In this document: positions 55,373 to 64,000 of the stretch, one piece after another
Numbering within the stretch: the stretch's first letter is position 1
Layout: each line of letters begins with the position of its first letter
Position numbers and translations under genes: made by a program
Origin: Pseudomonadota bacterium
GTDB taxonomy: Bacteria; Pseudomonadota; Alphaproteobacteria; Sphingomonadales; Sphingomonadaceae
NCBI GenBank assembly: GCA_023400405.1
Contig: JAEXFD010000063.1
Coordinates: 5,996-69,995 of the forward strand
Reading direction: 5' to 3'
DNA: 64,000 bases
The notes under the pieces: model-generated
Databases searched by the model: none
What the model was told of the DNA's origin: nothing
What the model saw: the letters and a program-made list of their open reading frames with translations, nothing else

Positions 55373-56106
55373 TCGGCGTAGCGCGGGCGCCAGCCGAGCA
55401 GGCGCTTCGCCTTGCCGTTGGCGATGCGGCGGTTCTCGGCATAGAAGGCGCGCGCGGCGGGGCTCAGGCCTGCCGAGGCGAGCGGCACGAGCGGCGGCAC
55501 CGGCAGGCCGAGCAGCGTGCAGCCATAGGCGATCACTTTGCTTTGCGGCGCCGGAGAATCGTCGGCGAGATTATAGGCGCCGGGCGGCCCGTCGAATCCG
55601 GCGATCACGCCCTCGACCAGATCGTCGACATGGATGCGGCTGAACACTTGTCCGGGCACGTCGATGCGCGTCGCGGTGCCGGCGCGGATACGATCGAGCG
55701 GCGAGCGGCCGAGGCCGTAGATGCCGGGCAACCGGAAGACACGCGCGCCGAGATCGAGCCAGGCGGCATCGGCTTCGCTGCGCGCGGTGCGGCGGCCCGT
55801 GCCGATGGGAGCGCTTTCATCGACCCAGGCGCCGGCAGCGTCGCCATAGACGCCGGTCGAGGAGAGATAGCCGAGCCAGGCCGACGCGTGGGAGAGCGCC
55901 GGGCGATAGGCGGCGAGTACCGCGTCCGCATCGCCTTCGGGGGGGACGCTGGAGAGGATGTGGGTGGCCTGGGCGATTTGGAATTCGGTGAGGCCGCGGT
56001 CCGCGAAGGTTTCGCGGGTGACGGTGACGACGCGCCAGCCATGCGGTTCGAGCCGGGGCGCGAGGCGCGAGGCGGCATAGCCCGGGCCGAAGACGAGGAG
56101 CCGCAC
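55282..56106 (-). CDS. NAD(P)-binding SDR/epimerase-like protein
   Basis: The 274-residue protein begins with a Rossmann-like loop (LLVFGPGYAASRLAPRLEP) in place of the usual GxxGxxG. It then has LSSTGVYGDAAGAWVDESAP with the catalytic serine/tyrosine region, RVFRLPGIYGLGRSPLDRIR and FSRIHVDDLVEGVIAGFDGP. It belongs to the extended SDR group of sugar or quinone reductases; the substrate is unknown. The start is a GTG whose GGAGG nine bases upstream comes from the neighbouring palindromic repeat. The last 91 bases overlap the EamA gene, so its C-terminus may be a late extension. Confidence 0.8.
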   Translation of the reverse strand: MRLLVFGPGYAASRLAPRLEPHGWRVVTVTRETFADRGLTEFQIAQATHILSSVPPEGDADAVLAAYRPALSHASAWLGYLSSTGVYGDAAGAWVDESAPIGTGRRTARSEADAAWLDLGARVFRLPGIYGLGRSPLDRIRAGTATRIDVPGQVFSRIHVDDLVEGVIAGFDGPPGAYNLADDSPAPQSKVIAYGCTLLGLPVPPLVPLASAGLSPAARAFYAENRRIANGKAKRLLGWRPRYADYRLGLRALSATTSPASTSTAPATASPDQR

Positions 56107-56111
56107 CGTCT

Positions 56112-56259
56112 AGATCCTCCCCCAGCTTGCTGGGGGAGGGGGACCGCCGCCGAAGGCGGTGGTGGAGGGGCGCGGCGGTTCACCGCCGCTTTGCGGCGGC
56201 CCCTCCACCCCTCGCTTCGCGAGCGGTCCCCCTCCCCGAGGCAAGCTCGGGGAGGATCT
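56112..56259. repeat. Palindromic repeat, family D (copy 2), abutting the SDR gene start
   Basis: Terminal inverted repeats of 19 bases (AGATCCTCCCCCAGCTTGC at 56112-56130 and its near-perfect inverse at 56241-56259, one mismatch) enclose the GACCGCCGCCGAAGGCGG and GGTGGAGGGG blocks and a CACCGCCGCTTTGCGGCGG hairpin. The left end gives GGGGGAGGATCT on the minus strand just before the GTG of the SDR gene. Confidence 0.87.
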
Positions 56260-56266
56260 TTCAGGC

Positions 56267-57877
56267 TTAATCCGCCCCATAGCCCCCGAACTGGACCCCG
56301 AAGAAATCGCCCTTGTTCCAGCGCGGGCGCTCCGGCGCGTCGGTCAGCGCGTGGGCGACTGCATAGTTGAGGTTCAGATATTTCTCCGCCGAGGCCCAGT
56401 CGAACGGCAAGTCGATCTGGTCCGAGGGCTTATGGTAATTCTCGTCGAGGAACTTGCGCTGGGCGACCGCCCCCTCGCCTCCCGGCCCGGTATCGAGCGA
56501 GACCGCCGGAATGCCCGATTTGACGAAGCTGTAATGATCCGATCGGACGAAGAACATTTCCTCCGGCGCCGGATCGGGCACGACCTTGAGGCCCTGTTCG
56601 GCTGCCGCCGCCGCGATCACCGGCCCCAGGCTCGATCGCTCGCCGCCCAGCGCAACCACGTCGACCAGCGGATAGGTGAGGATCGGCATGTCCATGTTGA
56701 CGTCGGCGACCAGCGCGGCCTTGGGCACCGGCGGATAATGGGCGAAATAGTCCGATCCGAGCAGGCCCTTCTCTTCGCCCGTCAGCGCGACGAACAGCAT
56801 CGATCTCCTGGGCTTGCCGCCCGAGGCCATGAAGCGCTGCGCGACTTCGAGCATCGTCGAGACGCCGATCGCATTGTCCATCGCGCCATTGTAGATGCGG
56901 TCGCCATTGATCGGCTGGCCGACGCCGACGTGATCGAGATGCGCCGAGAGCACGACGACCTGGTCCTTGAGCGCGGGGTCGCTGCCCGGGATCAGCCCGA
57001 CGACGTTGCGGCTGTTGAGCGTCACCAGCCGGCTCTTGCTCGCCACCGCGATCGTGCCGACCAGCGGCCCGGTGGGGATGCGCGCGCCCTTCTTCTCCGC
57101 GGCGAGCACGTCCGCCCATTTGATCCGCGCGCCCGCGAACAGCTTCTCCGCGCCGACGCTGCCGAGATAGCCGACCGGCGGGGCGCCCGCCGCCACGGCA
57201 TAGGCCGTGCCGTCCGGGCGCGCCCAGGTCGTGCGCTCGTAATCGTAGAAGGGGATGATCTGCTCGAACGTATATTGCGCGCGCTGGGCACCGCTTTCGA
57301 GCAGCACCACGGCCTTGGCGCCATGCGCGGCGGCGATCGCGGCCTTTTGCTCGTCGTCGCCGAAATGCGCCTCGACTTCGTTGGGCAGGCCCTTGGGTAC
57401 GCCGGGCAGGATCGCGACGATCTTTCCCTTGACGTCGAGCCCCTTGTAATCGTCGCGCCCGCCCTGCGGATAGACGATGCCATAGCCGGCAAAGACCATC
57501 CCGCCCTCGGCCGTGAAATCGGGGGTGGCGGGGGCGGCGGTGTTGACGAAATCGATGCCGAACTGGAGCGGGATCGTCGTGCCGCCGCGCGTCAGGCTCC
57601 ACTTCGCCTTTTCGGCGGCGCGATAGGCGACCAGCGTGACCGGCTGAAACCAGCTGCCGCCCGCGCCGGGCTGGAGCCCCAGCCGCAGCATCTGCGCCGC
57701 GACATATTCGGCGGCGACGTCATAATCGCGCGTCCCCGCCTCGCGCCCGCGCAGCGCGTCGGAGGCGAGGAACTGGACATGGCTCTTGAGCGCCGCCTGG
57801 GCGGCATCGAGCTGCTGCGCCTGGGCGAGCGGCGCGGCGAGGAGCGCGAACAGCGCGATCAGGGCGCGGCGCATCAT
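56267..57877 (-). CDS. M28-family metallopeptidase (paralogue 3 of 3)
   Basis: The 536-residue exported peptidase has a signal peptide (ALIALFALLAAPLAQAQ), a PA-type insert domain (about 130-280) and the M28 dizinc site: VVLSAHLDHVGVG, YNGAMDNAIGVSTMLE, FVALTGEEKGLLGSDYF, VNMDMPILTY and NYHKPSDQIDL. These supply the expected H, D, E-E, D and H ligands. M28 enzymes are aminopeptidases or carboxypeptidases. Its ATG overlaps the stop of the middle paralogue by four bases, so it is third in a coupled operon. The acceptor peptides are not known. Confidence 0.9.
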   Translation of the reverse strand: MMRRALIALFALLAAPLAQAQQLDAAQAALKSHVQFLASDALRGREAGTRDYDVAAEYVAAQMLRLGLQPGAGGSWFQPVTLVAYRAAEKAKWSLTRGGTTIPLQFGIDFVNTAAPATPDFTAEGGMVFAGYGIVYPQGGRDDYKGLDVKGKIVAILPGVPKGLPNEVEAHFGDDEQKAAIAAAHGAKAVVLLESGAQRAQYTFEQIIPFYDYERTTWARPDGTAYAVAAGAPPVGYLGSVGAEKLFAGARIKWADVLAAEKKGARIPTGPLVGTIAVASKSRLVTLNSRNVVGLIPGSDPALKDQVVVLSAHLDHVGVGQPINGDRIYNGAMDNAIGVSTMLEVAQRFMASGGKPRRSMLFVALTGEEKGLLGSDYFAHYPPVPKAALVADVNMDMPILTYPLVDVVALGGERSSLGPVIAAAAAEQGLKVVPDPAPEEMFFVRSDHYSFVKSGIPAVSLDTGPGGEGAVAQRKFLDENYHKPSDQIDLPFDWASAEKYLNLNYAVAHALTDAPERPRWNKGDFFGVQFGGYGAD

Positions 57878-59493
57878 TGCGCGCCATAGCCGTGGAACAG
57901 CGTCCCGAAATAATCGCCCTTGTTCCAGCGCGGCCGCGCATCGGCATCGGCGATGGCGCGCGCGATCTTGTAGTTGATCCGCACGAAGCGCACGCCAGCG
58001 TCCCATTGGATCGGCGGATCCTGGTCGATTTGGTCGGAAGGCTGGTGGTAATGCGCGTCGAGAAACGCCTCGATCGCCGCCTTGCCGGGCCCCTTCGGCC
58101 CGGGTTCGAGCGAGACCGCGGGCACGCCCGCCTTGACGAAGCTGTAATGGTCCGAACGCACGAAGCTCGCCTGTTCGGGGGCGGGATCGGGCGTGAGCGT
58201 GATGCCTTCCTCCTTGCCGACCGCCGCCACCGTCGGGCCGATGCTGGTGCGATCGGCGCCATAGACGACCAGGTCCTCGAACGCATAGGTGAGGATCGGC
58301 ATGTCGAGATTGACGTTGGCGACGAGGTTCGCGGCCGGCACGGTCGGGTGCAGCGCGAAATAGTCCGAGCCAATCAACCCCGTCTCCTCGGCCGTCACGG
58401 CGACGAACAACAGGGTGCGGCGCGGCGCCTTGCCCGAAGCCTGGAAGGCCTTGGCGACTTCGAGCATCGAGGCCGTGCCGGCGGCATTGTCCATCGCGCC
58501 GTTATAGATGGTGTCGCCCTTCGCATCGGGAATGCCGATGCCGACATGATCGAGATGCGCCGAGAGAACCACGACCTGATCCTTCAGCGCCGGATCGCTG
58601 CCGGGCAGCCGCCCGACGACATTCTCGCTCTCGACCTTCCACACGTCCGAAAGCTGGTGGCGCGAGAGGCTGGCGCCGATCGGCCCGCGGGGCACCGGCT
58701 TGCCCGCCGCGTCCGCCCGGGCGATCGCCTCCCAGTTCAGCGGCGAGCCGGCGAACAGCTTCGCGGCGCCCGCCGGGCTCAGCAGTGCGACGCCGGGCAG
58801 GCGGTTGCCGGCGAGATGCGGGCCGCCATCGGCGTCGCGCGCCGCCATCCGGGTCTGCTGCCAGTTCTGCGCGATCTTCGCGAAGGGGTAGACCTGGCGC
58901 AGCATCGCGGATTCGATCTGGACCAGCCCCTTGGCGCCATGCGCGGCGGCGGTCTCCGCCTTGGTGTCGCTGTCGCCCAGATGCGCCGCCACTTCGCTCG
59001 GCAGTCCCTTGGGCCCGCCGAACAGCGCGACGACGATCTTCCCGCGCACGTCGAGGCCCTTGTAATCGTCGATGCCGCTCGCCGGATCGGTGACGCCATA
59101 GCCGACGAAGACGAGATCGCCCGCGACGGTCGAATCGGGCAGATAGCTGCCGCTCGAGACGAAATCGGTGCCGAAGGTCATCGGCGTGGCGACGCCCTTG
59201 CGGGTCAGGGTCATCTCGGCCTTCGCCTTGGCCTTCCAGGCGAGCAGCGGCACCGGCTGGAGCCAGCTGCCGCCCGGCCCGCCCGGTTCCAGCCCGGCGC
59301 CGAGCATCTGCGCGGCGACATATTGGGCGGCGAGGTCGAACTCGGGCGTGCCGGGCTCGCGTCCCTTCATCGCATCGGAGGCGAGGAAGGCGACATGTGC
59401 CTTCAGCGCCGCCTCGGCCGGAGTGAGAGTCTGCGCCGCAGCGGGCGAGGTCGCGGCGAGCAGGGTGGCGGCGAGGAGGAGCGACCGCTTCAT
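57874..59493 (-). CDS. M28-family metallopeptidase (paralogue 2 of 3)
   Basis: The 539-residue exported peptidase has a signal peptide (KRSLLLAATLLAATSPAAAQ), a PA-like insert (DYKGLDVRGKIVVALFGG) and all dizinc ligands: VVLSAHLDHVGIGIPDAKG, YNGAMDNAAGTASMLE, FVAVTAEETGLIGSDYF, VNLDMPILTY and HYHQPSDQID. Its middle region (about 190-290) differs most from the other two copies, which would change substrate choice. It begins one base before the upstream paralogue ends and runs into the next with a four-base overlap. Confidence 0.9.
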   Translation of the reverse strand: MKRSLLLAATLLAATSPAAAQTLTPAEAALKAHVAFLASDAMKGREPGTPEFDLAAQYVAAQMLGAGLEPGGPGGSWLQPVPLLAWKAKAKAEMTLTRKGVATPMTFGTDFVSSGSYLPDSTVAGDLVFVGYGVTDPASGIDDYKGLDVRGKIVVALFGGPKGLPSEVAAHLGDSDTKAETAAAHGAKGLVQIESAMLRQVYPFAKIAQNWQQTRMAARDADGGPHLAGNRLPGVALLSPAGAAKLFAGSPLNWEAIARADAAGKPVPRGPIGASLSRHQLSDVWKVESENVVGRLPGSDPALKDQVVVLSAHLDHVGIGIPDAKGDTIYNGAMDNAAGTASMLEVAKAFQASGKAPRRTLLFVAVTAEETGLIGSDYFALHPTVPAANLVANVNLDMPILTYAFEDLVVYGADRTSIGPTVAAVGKEEGITLTPDPAPEQASFVRSDHYSFVKAGVPAVSLEPGPKGPGKAAIEAFLDAHYHQPSDQIDQDPPIQWDAGVRFVRINYKIARAIADADARPRWNKGDYFGTLFHGYGAQ

Positions 59494-59494
59494 C

Positions 59495-61147
59495 TCACTT
59501 GGCTCCCGGGCCGTCATAGGTGAGGCCGAAGAAATCGCCCTTGTTCCACAGCGGCCGCTGGTCGCCATCGGCGATCTCGCGGGCGATGCGATAGTTCACG
59601 TCGACGAAGCGGACGCCCGATTCCCAATCGATCGCCGGCTGCTGGCCGACTTCGTCCGAGGGCTGGTGGTAGTGGTTCTTCATGAAATCGTCGATCGCCG
59701 CGCGGCCGGGGCCGCCGGCGCCGGGCCAGAGGAAGACCGAAGGCACGCCCTTGCGGACGAAATTGTAATGGTCCGATCGGACGAAGATATTCTCGCCCGG
59801 CAGCGGATCGTCGGAGAGCGGCACGCCGATCGCCTTGCCCGCGCGCTCCACGATCGGGCCCAGCGTCGAGTGGCCGGCGCCATAGACCACGATATCCTGG
59901 AACTTGTAGGTGATGATCGGCATGTCGAGATTGACGTCGGCGACGATGTTGCCGAGCGGCACGACCGGATGGTTGGCGAAATAGTCCGATCCGATCAGCC
60001 CCTTCTCCTCCGCCGTCACCGCCAGGAACAGGATCGACCGGCGCGGCGCGGCGCCCGCCGCCTTGAAGCGCTTGGCCTCCTCGATCAGCGAGGCGATGCC
60101 GACCGCATCGTCGAGCGCGCCGTTGTTGATCGTATCGCCCTTCGCATCCGCCCGGCCGACGCCGATATGATCGAGATGGGCGGAAAGGACGACGACCTCC
60201 TTGCCGAGCGCAGGGTCGCTGCCCGGCAGCATTCCCGCGACATTGTAGCTCGTGACCGGCGTCAGCGCGGTCTTGACCGCAACGGTGACGGTGACCGGCA
60301 GCTGCTCGGCCTTGAACACCGCGTCATTCGCTTCCGCCGCCTTGGCGACCGCGGCCCAGGGCCGGCGCGCGCCTTCGAACAGCTTGGCGGCGCCCGCCAG
60401 GCTCAGCATCCCCAGGCCCGGCGTGTCCGGCGCGGGGATATGGCCGGTGCCGTCGGGATTGCCCCAGGTGAAGCGTGATCGACCTGCATAGCCGGCATAG
60501 AAGGCGAAGGGCCGCGTCTTGGCGGTGCGCGGCGATTCGAGCGTGATATAGCCGACCGCACCATGCTTCGCGGCGATCTCGGCCTTCGAGGCCGGATTGG
60601 AGAAATGTGCGCCGATCTCGCCGGGGAAGCTTTCGGGCGCGCCGCTGAAGAAGGCGACGATCTTCCCCTTGGCATTGACGCCCTTATAGTCGTCGCGCCC
60701 CTGGCCGACGATGCCATAGCCGACGAATACCACCGGCGCGGTCACCGTGTAATTGGGCGTCTCCGGATTGGCGCCGACGATATAATCCTGGCCGAGGGTG
60801 AGCGCGACCGCCGCGCCCTTGCGGGTAAAGGCCATGCTGCCCTGGCCGTCCAGCTTGTAGCTGACCAGCGGCACCTTCTGGAGATAGCCACCCTCATCGC
60901 CCGCGGGCTTCAGGCCCGCAGCATAGAATTGCGACGCGACATATTGCGCAGCAATGTCGAATTCCGGACTACCGGCCTCGCGGCCCTTCATCGCGTCGGA
61001 GGCGAGGAACATCACGTGGCTCTTGAGCGCCGCCTGGTCGGCGGGCAGCTCGGCATTGATCACCGCATTCTGTGCCGCGGTCTGGGCGAGCGCCGCGGGC
61101 GCGGCCGCGAACAGGGCCAGGGCGATCGGCGCGGCGTATCGGGACAT
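59495..61147 (-). CDS. M28-family metallopeptidase (paralogue 1 of 3)
   Basis: The 550-residue exported peptidase has a signal peptide (RYAAPIALALFAAAPAALAQ) and the same architecture as its two neighbours. Metal ligands are present: VVLSAHLDHIGVGRADAKG, NNGALDDAVGIASLIE, FLAVTAEEKGLIGSDYF, VNLDMPIITY and HYHQPSDEVG. It is first in the three-gene run. It is divergent from pepN with 119 bases between starts, suggesting joint regulation of peptide breakdown. The start ATG at 61147 has only a distant GAGG. Confidence 0.9.
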   Translation of the reverse strand: MSRYAAPIALALFAAAPAALAQTAAQNAVINAELPADQAALKSHVMFLASDAMKGREAGSPEFDIAAQYVASQFYAAGLKPAGDEGGYLQKVPLVSYKLDGQGSMAFTRKGAAVALTLGQDYIVGANPETPNYTVTAPVVFVGYGIVGQGRDDYKGVNAKGKIVAFFSGAPESFPGEIGAHFSNPASKAEIAAKHGAVGYITLESPRTAKTRPFAFYAGYAGRSRFTWGNPDGTGHIPAPDTPGLGMLSLAGAAKLFEGARRPWAAVAKAAEANDAVFKAEQLPVTVTVAVKTALTPVTSYNVAGMLPGSDPALGKEVVVLSAHLDHIGVGRADAKGDTINNGALDDAVGIASLIEEAKRFKAAGAAPRRSILFLAVTAEEKGLIGSDYFANHPVVPLGNIVADVNLDMPIITYKFQDIVVYGAGHSTLGPIVERAGKAIGVPLSDDPLPGENIFVRSDHYNFVRKGVPSVFLWPGAGGPGRAAIDDFMKNHYHQPSDEVGQQPAIDWESGVRFVDVNYRIAREIADGDQRPLWNKGDFFGLTYDGPGAK

Positions 61148-61266
61148 GGCGGCGGAAATCCTCTTGGGGAACAACGGAATGTCGCATCGGTAGCACGGCC
61201 CGACGCAGGCGCAAGGCGGCAGATTTTGCGGTGGCGGCGCGCGGCGTTGTCCCTATATCCGGCATC

Positions 61267-63852
61267 ATGGCAGACGCACGCACCGCTCCGCAGGCCCCGA
61301 AGGTCACTCGCCGCGAGGACTATCGCGCCCCCGATTGGCGCGTGCCCGAGATCGCGCTCGATTTCGACCTCGACCCCGCGGCGACCCTCATCCGCGCGAC
61401 GCTGACCGTCGAGCGCAACGGCGCCCATGATCGCCCGCTGGTGCTCAATGGCGACGCGCTCGAGGCGCTGTCGGTGAGGGTGGACGGCACGCCCGCCGAC
61501 TGGCGGATGGACGGGCCCGATCTGGTGATCACGCTGGCCGGCGACGCGCACCGCGTCGAAACCGAGGTCGAAATCGCGCCCGAGCGCAACACCCAGCTCC
61601 AGGGACTCTATGCCTCGCAGGGCATGCTCTGCACCCAGTGCGAGGCCGAGGGCTTCCGCCGCATCACCTTCTTCCCCGATCGGCCCGACGTGCTGAGCAA
61701 GTACAAGGTGCGGATGACCGCCGACGAGGCGCGCTTCCCGGTGCTGCTCGCCAATGGCGATCCGATCGCCCAGGGCGAGGCGGAGGGCGGCCGGCACTGG
61801 GCCGAATGGCACGATCCCTTCCCCAAGCCGAGCTATCTGTTCGCGATCGTCGCCGGCGACCTCGTCGCCAATCGCGGCAGCTTCACGACGATGTCCGGCC
61901 GCGAGGTCCAGCTCAGCATCTGGGTGCGCTCGCCCGACTTGCCCAAGACCGACCACGCGCTCCACGCGCTCAAGCTCTCCATGGCCTGGGACGAGAAGGT
62001 CTATGGCCGCGAATATGATCTCGACGTGTTCAACATCGTCGCGGTCGACGATTTCAATTTCGGCGCGATGGAGAACAAGGGGCTGAACGTCTTCAACAGC
62101 CGCTACATCCTCGCCGATCCCGACACCGCGACCGATTACGACTATGACGCGATCGCCGCGGTGGTCGCGCACGAATATTTCCACAACTGGTCGGGCAACC
62201 GCGTCACTTGCCGCGACTGGTTCCAGTTGAGCCTCAAGGAAGGCTTCACCGTCTTCCGCGACCAGAGCTTCTCGGGCGACCAGGGCAGCAAGGCGGTCAA
62301 ACGGATCGAGGACGTGCGCGGCCTGCGCGCCAGCCAGTTCCCCGAGGATGCCGGCCCGCTCGCGCACCCGGTGCGCCCCGACGAATATATCGAGATCTCG
62401 AACTTCTACACCGCGACGATCTACAACAAGGGCGCCGAGTTGATCCGGATGATGTCCACGATCCTCGGCCCCGACAAGTTCCGCGCCGCCACCGACCTCT
62501 ATTTCGAGCGGTTCGACGGCACCGCCGCGACCTGCGAGGACTTCGTGCGCTGCATGGAGGAAGCGGGCGGGGTCGATCTCACCCAATTCCGCCGCTGGTA
62601 CAGCCAGGCCGGCACGCCGCGCGTCACCGCCACCTTCAACCAGGAAGGCGGTCGCGCGCGCCTCAAGCTCGCGCAGAGCGTGCCGCCGACGCCCGGCCAG
62701 CCGGTCAAGGAGCCGATGGTGCTGCCCTTGAAGCTCAAGCTGTTCGGCGGCTTCACCGGCCGCGCGATGTGCGACGAGCAGCTGATCCTGCTCAAGGACC
62801 GCGAGCAGGAAGTCGTGTTCGAGAATCTTTCCGAAACGCCGGTGCTCTCGATCAACCGTGGCTTCTCCGCCCCGGTGATCGTCGAGACCAATCGCACGGC
62901 CAAGGACCTCGCCTTCCTCTCGGCGCATGACGACGATCCCTTCGCCCGCTACGAGGCGATGCAGCAGCTGATGCTCGACACGCTCGTCGCCGCGGTGGCG
63001 AGCGGCAAGGGCGATCACGATGCGGTGATCGAGGCGGTGCGGGGCACCCTGACCGACGGCGCGCTCGACAAGGCCTTCGTCGCCGAGGCGGTACTGCTCC
63101 CGTCGGACAGCTTCATCGGCGACCAGATGACGCTGGTCGATCCGGAGGCGATCTTCGCTGCGCGCGAGGCGCTGCGCCGCGACCTGGGCAGCGCGCTCCA
63201 GGCCGAATGGCGCGCGGCTTACGAGGGCAGCCTCGCCAATCGCTTCGAATATTCGCCCGCGGCCAAGGGCGCGCGGCGCCTCAAGACGGTGGCACTCGGC
63301 TATATCGCGGCGAGCGGCGCGGCGGACGCGGCCGAGCTCGCTTACGGCCAGTTCGAGCGCGCCGACAACATGACCGATCGGCAGGGCGCGCTGACGACGC
63401 TGGTCAATGGCGATTCGGAGAAGCGCGAGGCGGCGCTGGAGGGTTTCTATCGCCGCTATCAGGGCAATGCGCTGGTGCTCGACAAATGGTTCCAGACCCA
63501 GGCGCTTTCGTCGCGCGACGATACCGCGGCCGGGGTCGAGGCGCTGGCGGCGCATCCGGACTTCACCCTCGCCAATCCCAATCGCGCCCGGGCACTGATC
63601 GGCGCCTTCAGCGTCAACCAGCGTGCCTTCCACGATCCCTCGGGCCGCGGCTATCGCTTCGTCGCCGACCAGCTGATCGCGCTCGACAAGCTCAATCCGC
63701 AGACCGCGGCCAAGCTCCTCCCGCCGCTCGGCCGCTGGCGCCGCTTCGACGCCGAGCGCGCCGCCAAGATGCGCGCCGAGCTCGAACGCATCGTCGCGAC
63801 GCCGGGGCTGAGCAAGGACATGTTCGAACAGGCGAGCAAGTCGCTGGATTGA
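61267..63852 (+). CDS. pepN: Aminopeptidase N (M1 family)
   Basis: The 861-residue M1 zinc metallopeptidase removes N-terminal residues from peptides in the cytoplasm. It has the substrate motif GAMEN (266-270), the zinc motif HEYFHNW (H302, E303, H306) and the distal glutamate in LKEGFTVF (E325). The N-terminal saddle domain shows LQGLYASQGMLCTQCEAEGF. Length and layout match E. coli-type PepN, including the DUF3458-like and helical C-terminal domains (RRYQGNALVLDKWFQTQALS). It is divergent from three M28 genes. Confidence 0.96.
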   Translation: MADARTAPQAPKVTRREDYRAPDWRVPEIALDFDLDPAATLIRATLTVERNGAHDRPLVLNGDALEALSVRVDGTPADWRMDGPDLVITLAGDAHRVETEVEIAPERNTQLQGLYASQGMLCTQCEAEGFRRITFFPDRPDVLSKYKVRMTADEARFPVLLANGDPIAQGEAEGGRHWAEWHDPFPKPSYLFAIVAGDLVANRGSFTTMSGREVQLSIWVRSPDLPKTDHALHALKLSMAWDEKVYGREYDLDVFNIVAVDDFNFGAMENKGLNVFNSRYILADPDTATDYDYDAIAAVVAHEYFHNWSGNRVTCRDWFQLSLKEGFTVFRDQSFSGDQGSKAVKRIEDVRGLRASQFPEDAGPLAHPVRPDEYIEISNFYTATIYNKGAELIRMMSTILGPDKFRAATDLYFERFDGTAATCEDFVRCMEEAGGVDLTQFRRWYSQAGTPRVTATFNQEGGRARLKLAQSVPPTPGQPVKEPMVLPLKLKLFGGFTGRAMCDEQLILLKDREQEVVFENLSETPVLSINRGFSAPVIVETNRTAKDLAFLSAHDDDPFARYEAMQQLMLDTLVAAVASGKGDHDAVIEAVRGTLTDGALDKAFVAEAVLLPSDSFIGDQMTLVDPEAIFAAREALRRDLGSALQAEWRAAYEGSLANRFEYSPAAKGARRLKTVALGYIAASGAADAAELAYGQFERADNMTDRQGALTTLVNGDSEKREAALEGFYRRYQGNALVLDKWFQTQALSSRDDTAAGVEALAAHPDFTLANPNRARALIGAFSVNQRAFHDPSGRGYRFVADQLIALDKLNPQTAAKLLPPLGRWRRFDAERAAKMRAELERIVATPGLSKDMFEQASKSLD

Positions 63853-63860
63853 TCCAAGCC

Positions 63861-63928
63861 GATCCTCCCCTGGACGCTGCGCGTCCGGGGGAGGGGAACC
63901 GCGCGACGCAGTCGCGTGGTGGAGGGGG
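63861..63928. repeat. Partial palindromic repeat, family D-like, after pepN
   Basis: The block GATCCTCCCC then GTCCGGGGGAGGGGAACCGC and GTGGTGGAGGGGG parallels the left half of the elements at 54316 and 56112. It has two internal stem-loops (GGACGC-TGC-GCGTCC, GCGAC-GCA-GTCGC). The right half is absent or changed by the window edge. Confidence 0.6.
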
Positions 63929-63970
63929 TCTACGACGATGACTGTAGGGCCCCACCCACCAAGCACGCCA

Positions 63971-64000
63971 GGTCCCCCCACCCCCCCCCCCCCCCCCGCC
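63971..64000. other. C homopolymer at window end, probable assembly edge
   Basis: A run of 17 C bases (63981-63997), preceded by a CCCCCCA, ends the window. Nothing else in the window resembles it. It is more likely a contig-edge artefact than biology. Confidence 0.6.

Noticed and set aside
61060..63981. A 973-residue open frame opposite pepN, and a 993-residue one opposite gyrB/recF (30468-33449)
   Set aside because: Both are mirror frames of well-conserved enzymes and show no recognisable domain.

Overview
The window is a dense, high-GC stretch of chromosome from an alphaproteobacterium, most likely a sphingomonad (Sphingomonas or a close relative). Four things point there: the gene set (COQ4-type ubiquinone protein, dnaN near recF and gyrB, RlmN, QueF, EgtB/EgtD, many M28 and beta-lactamase-fold hydrolases), the strong G/C preference at third codon positions, frequent GTG and TTG starts, and many short palindromic repeats between genes. 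This assignment is inferred from content; there is no rRNA gene in the window. I saw no tRNA, rRNA, CRISPR array, insertion sequence, prophage or integrase. No gene-free gap exceeds about 200 bases.

Layout. 1-5.3 kb: end of an OPT-family transporter; a minus-strand two-gene unit with a two-domain glycosyltransferase and a GH130-type enzyme; queF. 5.4-9.8 kb: a plus-strand run with overlapping genes (sulfurtransferase, cystathionine beta-lyase, MscS-like channel, then a FemAB/GNAT-like protein). 10-17.7 kb, minus strand: cfa, argG, an STT3-like GT-C membrane protein and two paralogous polytopic proteins. 17.9-20 kb: an apparent sulfite operon (TauE/SafE exporter, b-type cytochrome, sulfite-oxidase-fold molybdoenzyme). 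20-26 kb: a small secreted protein, rlmN, a nucleoside-diphosphate-sugar-epimerase-like protein with a divergent LysR regulator, a DUF4168-like protein, an IalB-like protein and a histidine phosphatase. 25.8-27.2 kb: two related small outer-membrane beta-barrel genes. 27.3-34.3 kb: dnaN, COQ4 with an operator-like palindrome, an unknown secreted protein, recF and gyrB. 34.4-44 kb: MpaB-like oxygenase, L,D-transpeptidase, ppc, thioesterase, a MliC-domain lipoprotein, a lone ExbD, a YdeI-like protein, a very acidic protein, a Bcr/CflA exporter and a lipoprotein. 44-48.3 kb, minus strand: gluQRS, HIG1-like protein, small membrane protein, PduO-type adenosyltransferase, egtB, egtD. 48.5-55.4 kb: HNH nuclease, serine hydrolase, PBP1-type penicillin-binding protein, threonine aldolase, EamA exporter. 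55.3-63.9 kb: an SDR protein, three tandem M28 peptidases and divergent pepN. The last bases are a C homopolymer that looks like a contig edge.

Functional themes are sulfur chemistry (sseA, metC, sulfite operon, ergothioneine genes), envelope and glycan assembly (GT4/GH130 unit, GT-C proteins, PBP, L,D-transpeptidase), and peptide breakdown (three M28 peptidases, PepN, OPT transporter). The most unusual features are the palindromic repeats. One copy sits in frame inside gluQRS and is translated as a roughly 45-residue insert. Two others lie directly against the starts of eamA and the SDR gene and appear to supply their Shine-Dalgarno sequences.
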